The notes below the pieces were generated by a model. That model was given only the letters and a program-made list of their open reading frames with translations. It was not told where the DNA came from and did no database searches. Below are positions 57,216-64,000 of a stretch of 64,000 nt of DNA, in pieces. This DNA is from Phyto melanocephala. Lineage: Eukaryota > Arthropoda > Insecta > Diptera > Rhinophoridae. The stretch covers positions 88,757,015-88,821,014 of the forward strand of contig OW799237.1 in NCBI GenBank assembly GCA_941918925.1, written 5' to 3'. Every line of letters begins with the position of its first letter. Positions within the stretch are counted from its first letter, which is position 1. The position numbers and the translations under genes were made by a program.

Positions 57216-57990
57216 AAGGGTCATCCAAAAAGGACTTTTTAATATCAAAAGCTGATAGTGGCCATATTGTTGAAGCTAAATTTAGTTTTTAATGGGCGTA
57301 GTGCTCAAGAATATCTGCCAATGATAAAATTATTTTATAAAAATTGGTGTTCTGTTCGAGCGACCTTCTCATCATCAAAAAATCGTCTTTAGTGATGTCG
57401 CCCATTTTTTGACGAATTCGGGACATTAGATCCAAGAACGTTCAATGCATCCTGAAATAGTTGCTGTCTGGTATGAATTTTGGGGTGGCGACACCATCGA
57501 TTTATATTTATTTAAGATGGATGTTTGATTAGCCATCACCCTAAACGAGGAGCGCTACAGATTGATAATTACCAACTACTTTAAGACAAATTGACATAAA
57601 TAAAAATCAACGACATGTGGATTAACGAAACGGCGTCATACACAGCTTCTACTATTTTGAAATTTTTCAGGGGTGATTTAAGAGCATGGTATTCTCACAT
57701 GAAGGTAATTAGAACTGGCCAAGGAGATTTTACGATTTGACCCTGGTGTATTTTTTTTGTAAGGCGAATGAGAGCCCCGAAGTCGACGCAAGACATGCAA
57801 TTCGTCAAACCGGAATTAATTGAAAATTGGACATTTCGATTGCGCCACACCCACCAACGGAGCCGCAGCAGACATCTAAACCATTTTACATTCCATACAT
57901 GGGTATATAACATGCGAATCGTATCACAAAAATACAAGCGAAGTAAGCTTTACTAGATGTGGTGTCGATAGACTTATTTATAAAGGACGC
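57216..57990 (+). mobile_element. Mariner-like element, AAGGGTCATCCAAAAAGG family, decayed
   Basis: The left end AAGGGTCATCCAAAAAGGAC follows TA at 57214-57215. A few transposase blocks survive: IVAVWYEFWGGDTIDLYLFK, LNEERYRLIITNYFK and the C-terminal KPELIENWTFRLRHTHQRSR. The catalytic blocks are mostly unreadable. The last 213 bp (57778-57990) recur inverted at 61231-61443. The right terminal repeat was not found. Confidence 0.65.
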
Positions 57991-58194
57991 GGATGCAAGA
58001 TCAAAAATTCGGATGCAAAATGTAAGGTAAGGAAGACTCAGATCAAAAATTTGGATGATAAAAAATTCGGATGGCAAAATGGTGCACAGGAGAATCTTGG
58101 ACCTCGCCCATAAAAGGTAAGGAAGACTCAGATGCCGATAGAGAGCTTGATTAAAGTGAAATTTGGCTAAAACCTACATCGTACGCTCACGGCA

Positions 58195-59190
58195 GATGGA
58201 AGGATCATGGAAAATGACATCAGTAGTTTACCTATGGGTTCTTTATGGACGGGAGATTGGGAGGCGCTGGTGTAGATTCACTTGAGTTGAACCTTTCCTG
58301 TAGTACGTGTGCGTCTATAAAACAAAAATTATTGATTGTCTGCATACATTGGACCACTTATTGAAATGTCGAAAGTAGGAGAAGAGAATTATCATTGCAC
58401 ATGATAACCAGTCCGTTATTAAACACGTGCGTCGCATGGATGTGAACTCTTCTTTGATGCTTGAGTGTGTTCTGAAGCTCAATAAGTATGGCTCTACAAA
58501 TGAAGAGACACTGATGTCGGTAAGGGGCATGCGGCCATAGCTGAGAAAGAACGTACCGACGAACTAGCAAAGAGGGCTTTTGCAGCTACAATCTGTGGAT
58601 GAAAACCCAGAGTTGCTCTGAGTGGTGGGTAAGTACTGGCGAAATTCTTACAACCGGTAAACTCTTTAAACTTGTGATGTGGATGGAGAGAACCACTTAA
58701 AAGCAGTATCGTACAGTTCTCAAGGAGTCGCTTGGAAAGGGTACTGTAAAGGTACTCTTGTATACTCGGTATACGATGAGCTGAATAACTCCTTTAATCA
58801 CAGAACATGGATATTGAAAATATCATTTGAGGATGCAGGTTAAGAATTATGCTTGCAGAATATACCTGGAGGATGTTGAGATAGCAGCTCATGTAGAATG
58901 AGAATCTCCAGCACTGGATAGTGGAGCATTCAGGATCACAGGTAATCACACATTAAATGCAGATGGTACTTATGTTGGAAGCAGATTACAAACGGCTATG
59001 AGATAAGAATTGTGATTTCGACAGTGTGAAATCGTTTTTAGTCTAAAGCAAACTTTGTGGCGCAAGACTCAGTGAAGGAAGGGATACCAATCGGTAGGCG
59101 CAAAATCCCTGATGAGCCAGGGGGGTCGAAAAGGGACTTGAGATAACAGAAGTCCGCTTCGAAGCTCACCCTACATATGTATGTGTATTA
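58195..59190 (+). mobile_element. LINE family A, decayed 3' fragment
   Basis: Follows copy 1 (8651-9640) from the TATGGGTTCTTTATGGACGG block through the RNase H region, the zinc-knuckle region (AGGATGTTGAGATAGCAGCT) and the 3' end GGGGGTCGAAAAGGGACT to CACCCTACATATGTATGTGT. Many substitutions and small gaps show this is older than the copies at 8651 and 16181. Just upstream, AAGGTAAGGAAGACTCAGAT is repeated at 58023 and 58114. Confidence 0.8.
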
Positions 59191-59660
59191 CGTTTCATAC
59201 ATAATATCGTCGAATGACTTTTCAAGGAAATTAAAAATTTTTGTGATACCTCGCACAAACTTTGTTTTATTTAAATATTAAAAATATAAAACGCTTAATG
59301 AAAGACCCGTTAAATGTAAAAATGTTTGTATATAGTATGCATATACTTAATATAATCATTTAAATAAGTATAAACAATTAAAATTTATCAACGGAAAAGG
59401 GGTTAAATAAATTATCAATACATGGGAATGTCTAAATAAATAAGTTCGGACGGATGTTGTGTAACAACAATGTTAATGTGAAACAACATTAACTTCAAGT
59501 GACAAGTTATTATTACGTGAAGTAAACAAACAATAAGAAATCATAAAATTTAGGATGGTGGGAGAAAATAAAATCAACAACAAATTATTTTTTAATCGAC
59601 TATGGCGAATCTTAAACATTTATTTTACTATTGTTATAGTAAAATTTCGTTTGCCTTATA
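59191..59660. other. AT-rich spacer
   Basis: No gene recognised. Confidence 0.3.
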
Positions 59661-59661
59661 A

Positions 59662-59964
59662 GCAAAACACCAAGTCAAATGGTTAAGAAATTATGGTTTA
59701 ACATCAAATTTAAATCTAAACGTTGAAAGCATGCCGGAGAGCAGTTTGACCAGATTTCAACGTGATGTGAAATTATTTACGGGTAATTATCGTGAATTAC
59801 TTGACAGTCTTATCAAAACTGGAAGACGACGTTTGATAATGGAATTTGTGACAGAAATCACTGAACCTACGCATGCAAACAAGTATGATTTTGAAAACAT
59901 TTCTAGCAATGAAAGTGACGTCTTTCATAAACGACTGCGGTTGTCAGAACGTGATACTGATTGA
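59662..59964 (+). CDS. Unknown open frame of about 100 codons
   Basis: Open from 59662 to a TGA after 59961. The Met at 59731 would give 77 residues (MPESSLTRFQRDVKLFTGNY onward); upstream codons (VKWLRNYGLTSN) also look protein-like. The sequence is rich in charged residues with a GRRRL cluster and an acidic C-terminus (SSNESDVFH, LSERDTD). Composition is less AT-biased than neighbouring spacer. I recognise no domain. It could be a fragment of an unlisted transposon gene, a host exon, or chance. Confidence 0.25.
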   Translation, partial: AKHQVKWLRNYGLTSNLNLNVESMPESSLTRFQRDVKLFTGNYRELLDSLIKTGRRRLIMEFVTEITEPTHANKYDFENISSNESDVFHKRLRLSERDTD

Positions 59965-60084
59965 ATATTAATTTTTTTATTTATGTTTTAAGATTCAATG
60001 ATGGTTGTCATTTATTTTTCTAAATGCACAAAACCGGGTGGTTTTATAGAACTAGTTACATTTAAGTTGGCAACACTTTTCATA

Positions 60085-61230
60085 ACTGACGGCCATTTTG
60101 TCAATCTTATAGTGATTTATGTTTAGTTTACATTGGCATTTCAACAACAATAGACTGATGCACAAATAGCAAGGCGAACATTCAATGAATGGCCCCAAAA
60201 CAAGGTTGTCGGTGATCCCGATTTCCATAAGCGAATTTTGTAAAGCGATGAAGCTCACTTTAATTCGAATGGATACCGCAATAAAGAAAACTGCCGTTAT
60301 TGAAGTCATGATAATCCTAAAGTATATGTTGAGACATTGTTTCATCCAGGAAAACTATCTGTTGTGGTGGGCTGGTGGAATCATTGGCTCGAACTTCTTT
60401 AAAAACGATGCTGGTCAGAACGTTACGGTCAATGGGGACTGCTATAGAAATAAGATTACTGACGTTTTCATTAATCAATTGGACAACCATCATGTGTAGT
60501 AGCTGTAATTTCATGAAGACGGCGCAACATGTCACACAGTTCGTTCCACAATTGATCTATTGAAGGAAACGTTTTGTAACCGCATGTTTCTGAACCGTGA
60601 ATAGTCCTCCAAGATCGTGCGACTAAACGTTGCTAGACTATTTTCTATTGGGATATTTGAAGTCGGTAATATACGCCGATAAGCCCAAAACGTTTGGCCA
60701 CATTCGCCGCGTTATTGCCCGTATACTTACGGCCACAAAATTGGACGTTGAAACGTTTTGTAACCGCATGTTTCTGAATCGTGAATAGTCCTCCAAGATC
60801 GTGCGACTAAACGTTGCTAGACTATTTTCTATGGGGATATTTGAAGTCGGTACTATACGTCGATAAGCCCAAAACGTTTGGCCACATTCGCCGCGTTATT
60901 GCCCGTATACTTACGGCCACAAAATTGGACGTGGAAACGTTTTGCAACCGCATGTTTCTGAACCGTTAATAGTCCTCCAAGATCGTGCCATTTAACGTTG
61001 CTAGACTATTTTCTATGGGGATATTTGAAGTCGCTAATATACGCCTATAAGCCCGAAACGTTTGACCACATTCGCCGCGTTATTGCCCGTATACTTACGG
61101 CCACAAAATCGGGCGTGCGAGCCAGTCGTGGCGGTTATATGCCAGAAGTCATATTGAAATTATGCCCGAAGGTTATCTTTCGAATAAAGTAAATTTTATG
61201 CCAATTCATGTCTAGTTTATTGCATTTCCT
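60085..61230 (+). mobile_element. Mariner-like (DD41D type) element with internal triplication
   Basis: The reading starts near RRTFNEWPQNKVVGDPDFHK and gives DEAHFNSNGYRNKENCRY (first Asp, about 60250), FHPGKLSV, NDAGQNVTVNGDCYRNKITD, HEDGATCHTVRSTIDLLKET (second Asp, about 60520) and RSCD-LTLLDYF-like coding spread over three tandem repeats. The C-terminus is SRGGYMPEVILK. The N-terminal DNA-binding region is missing. The 3' UTR runs to about 61230, where it meets an inverted fragment of another mariner. Confidence 0.8.
60565..61116 (+). repeat. 184-bp tandem triplication inside the transposase
   Basis: GAAACGTTTTGTAACCGCAT recurs at 60567, 60751 and (one change) 60935, and TCCTCCAAGATCGTGC follows at the same offset in each. 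The period is 184 bp, which is not a multiple of three, so each unit changes frame. The units differ by few bases, so the amplification is recent compared with the element's decay. Confidence 0.85.
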
Positions 61231-61443
61231 CCGCCTCCTTTATAAATAAGTCTATCGACACCACATCTAGTAAAGCTTACTTCGCTTGTATTTTTGTGAT
61301 ACGATTCGCATCCTTTACACCCATGTATGGAAAGGAAAATGGTTCAGATGTCTGCTGCGGCTTCGTTGGTGGGTGTGGCGCATCTGAAATGTTCAATTTT
61401 TCATTATTTCCGGTTTGACCAATTGCATGGCTTGTGTCGACTT
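61231..61443 (-). mobile_element. Mariner 3' fragment, inverted copy of 57778-57990
   Basis: The plus-strand text from CTCCTTTATAAATAAGTCTA to CATGGCTTGTGTCGACTT is the reverse complement of 57778-57990 with modest divergence (GCGCCACACCCACCAACG, AAGCTTACTTCGCTTG). It encodes the last transposase residues and 3' UTR of that mariner family and lies tail-to-tail with the element at 60085. Confidence 0.75.
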
Positions 61444-62413
61444 TTTAACTTTATAAAAACTCAATAAAGAAACCGTTTTAAGATGATCACATCATTTCTT
61501 TTAAGGAAAAGTATTCCCTTTGACTTTTCTTTAATGAAAGACATAAAACTGTTAACGGGTGCTGCCCTGGGCTTTATTTAGATGAAGAGTTAAGTATTAG
61601 AACTAAAAATCTTGTGAAAACTATATTTGTTACTTAAAAAAAATACACTAAATTACCCTTTACATCCCTAAAGTAGTTCTTGCCTTTCCGTAAACAAACC
61701 CACTTGACCTAAATTTCGAAACAAAAACACAGGAAAAAACAACATCTGAACAGTTATTGTAAAACTGGATGACATACAATTTATTGTAAATGGAACAATT
61801 GTGTAAAAATAGGATCTTAAGTCCAAATAAATCACTTATGATGCAGGCTAAAAAATAGAAAGAAATCTGTTGCTTATAAACAATATTTGAATGTATGTAT
61901 GTAAGTATTTTATATATTTAAGTGTGTATGTATCTATGTATCCATGTATGTATGTTACATATACTTATGTTTATATGTATGCATGTTATGTCATTATGTA
62001 TTAATATGTAAGTCTGTTTTAAGATTGACATGTATGACGCCGTTCTGTATGGCGCCACCATTTCTATCTTCATGCTGCCATAACAGTAGGATCAAATTGT
62101 TGTTGTAAGAGACCTTTTGTTAGAGGCACACATGTGGAAATACCTGCGCATGATTATGTATATAGATTTGAAGTATGTGTACGTATGTATATTCACCATG
62201 ACTACAAGAATAAAAATGTTATTACTGTCTAACACAAACTGACATAATTATAAATAATACACTAACAGCAATAAACAACAATAACAAGTAATAACATTCA
62301 GTCAGGCGTTTAGGTATTAATTTAGTCGGTCAATCAGTCATTCGTTACATAAATATGTTTGTCTATTATCCATGGATAAAGTTGCAACTTTAAGAAATAA
62401 TGAACTACCTGTA
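61444..62413. other. AT-rich spacer with TATG repeats
   Basis: ATGTATGTATGTAAG and related runs at about 61890-61990. No gene recognised. Confidence 0.35.
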
Positions 62414-64000
62414 CCCGGCAAAAAACTATACAATGACATGCTCTTACTAAACAACATACTTTTCAATGACTATTATGTATGACCCGTCTGACTAAGATGT
62501 GTAATAGTAATGACTTGAATTATATGATGACATTAAGTGCTTATTTTTTTCGATATTTGCTGAGATACAAACACAATACAATTTCGTATTGCGAAATATG
62601 TTCGAAGCTATTTAGATAACTTCTTATAATTCTCATTTGGTTTAACACTCTTAAGGTATAAGTAATTATGCTTTTTTTCAATACCGACTAGTGTTGGGCA
62701 TAATCTTTCTTTTCAGTGAATCGTTCATGATCGGTCAGAAAGACTTGCTGAAGTATTTCATTCTTTTCTTTCATCTTTCTTTTATGAAAGATGTAAAATG
62801 AATGATTGAAACGAGGCAAAGAATACATAACAGTTGGTTTTTGTTTATAAGAAAATAAATGCAAAAACTGAAATTGCTGGTACAAAGCGAATATTAAGTA
62901 CTAATAATTAAATAAAAATAAGTTCAATTCAAAAGTTTTTATTAGTAATAAATAGACACATACATATTTAAAAAAAAACACAAAATCAAAATCTGTATTC
63001 CGGTTAGAATTTGGCATATAAATTCAAAAATAGATTTTGATGTCTAGTTAAAAAAAGGCAACAAATATTAAAAAAAAAGTTAACAGGCGTATTCATATAT
63101 AAAATCGGGAAAATTAATAAGCATTATCTTAATCTTATTTGAGTCAAATTAAAAAACAATGATCCTTTTTTGAATGAAATTATAATTAAATTTTTTTATA
63201 CAATTTTTAAATACAATTAAATTAATTTTTTTATATTTCGCTACTCCTTCACTTAGCATTATTAGGAAAATAAATACTATCGCTATAACAAAATGATCTT
63301 TAAAATTTGTGTGCGCTAAAAATCGTATAATTTATTATGAAAAGAATTTATATTTAAAATTATATTTTGGGCAAACATAAACATATATTAAAAAAATTTA
63401 GTTTATTTTTTGAATAATTCATAGTTTCATTAAAAAATAGATCTTTCTTTCAAAGTTTTGGTACAAATACATACTATGTATACACATACACATAAACATA
63501 CTATGTATACATTTAGATACAAACAAATTAAAAGATTTGGTTTGGCAACAATTCAGCAGATTGTTATGGCAACATCGTAATCTACATACATTTTTGACTG
63601 ACTGAAATGTGTGAAACATGAGAGAACAATGAAAGATGAAAGATTTGAAAGAAAGAGTACGAACTATTTCATATCTTTCACCTTACTGAATCGTTCAATT
63701 GAAATATTTCTTTCATGACCGACACAACTCTAATACCGACAAAGCAGTTTATTAGTAAATTGTTGTCTTCTAGCTTATAACTGATTTTTTAATATAAAAT
63801 TAATGAGTTGCAGCTGAATTTTCACCATTACAAAAACTGAACGACTTTGGTATTTCCATAATATTGTTGGGTTATTTAAATTATTAAAATCAAGTACTAA
63901 TTTATCACTATGAAAGTAGATATTTGAGTCCCTATTTGTAAGCGAGGGTTGTAACTACTTATTTGAGTCCCTATTGGTAATCGAACATGCTAAGTGCTTG
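62414..64000 (+). repeat. CCCAGCAAAAAC dispersed repeat, copy 4, split by a hAT-type element
   Basis: Starts CCCGGCAAAAAACTATACAA and follows the family through AATGACTTG and TTGCGAAATATGTTCG to GGTATAAGTAATTATG. It is interrupted at 62688 and resumes at 63733 with AAAGCAGTTTATTAG. It continues past ATTATTAAAATCAAGTAC and GTAAGCGAGGG to the window end. Copies 1 and 2 are continuous across the interruption point. Confidence 0.75.
62689..63732. mobile_element. Non-autonomous hAT-type element
   Basis: Starts TAGTGTTGGGCATAATC and ends GACCGACACAACTCTA, so the outer bases (TAGTGTTG and TAGAGTTG read inward) are inverted repeats. ATACCGAC flanks both sides (62681-62688 and 63733-63740), an exact 8-bp duplication as hAT elements make. 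GAATCGTTCA-type words recur near both ends (62716-62730, 63688-63700), possibly transposase-binding repeats. The 1044-bp body has no transposase. Inserted into the CCCAGCAAAAAC repeat. Confidence 0.85.

Noticed and set aside
60565..61116. Repeat array as CRISPR or satellite
   Set aside because: Three units derived from mariner coding sequence; too few for a satellite and no spacers.

Overview
This window reads as a stretch of a large, AT-rich dipteran genome, probably a calyptrate (house-fly or blow-fly type). The evidence is the flavour of its transposable elements: Jockey-type and RNase-H-bearing non-LTR retrotransposons whose tails end in CCTAACC repeats, mariner-like elements of the DD41D kind, piggyBac, hAT, Harbinger-like and pogo/Tigger pieces, Helitrons, and dispersed repeats built like Drosophila DINE-1. 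I found no host protein-coding gene, tRNA, rRNA, CRISPR array or prokaryotic signal. The window is intergenic or intronic DNA filled with broken and nested mobile elements.

Layout. 1.7-5 kb holds a Jockey-type LINE split near its C-terminus by a deleted piggyBac element; both TTAA flanks are present and the LINE frame resumes across the empty site. 6.3-9.7 kb has a nested hairpin repeat, a mariner scrap, a tRNA-derived SINE with a perfect 13-bp target duplication, a dispersed repeat beginning CCCAGCAAAAAC, and inside that repeat a 1-kb LINE fragment (RNase H and zinc knuckle). 10.6-12.6 kb holds two DINE-like elements. 13-21.2 kb holds two DD41D mariners, a second LINE fragment, a 979-bp AT-rich TIR element and a Harbinger-like element. 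22.9-28.8 kb is a nest: a DINE-like element inside a CCCAGCAAAAAC repeat, then a mariner with its ends about 3.9 kb apart that swallowed a SINE and a tandem cluster of DINE-like ends with long A-rich tracts.

30.3-37 kb has a 159-bp fold-back MITE, two mariners, a second type of SINE, a Helitron with hairpin and CTAG end, and a decayed mariner. 38-47.6 kb has an open Tigger-like N-terminal ORF, two LINEs with CCTAACC tails, an element with an 8-bp target duplication, a deleted mariner, a Jockey/CR1-type LINE carrying a 48-bp perfect hairpin in its RT, and a Helitron. 48.5-64 kb has four more mariners, a minus-strand RT, a filled/empty-site pair for the AT-rich TIR element, a Helitron with 122-bp tandem blocks, a MITE, two LINE fragments and a hAT-type insertion inside another CCCAGCAAAAAC repeat.

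How the parts relate. Autonomous-type elements (LINEs, mariners, piggyBac) are all disabled by frameshifts, stops or internal deletions. The SINEs share their 3' tail with the CCTAACC LINEs, which points to those LINEs as the source of their copying machinery. Short MITEs with TTA or TAA duplications may depend on a Harbinger-type source. The nesting gives a relative order of insertion that can be read directly from the sequence.
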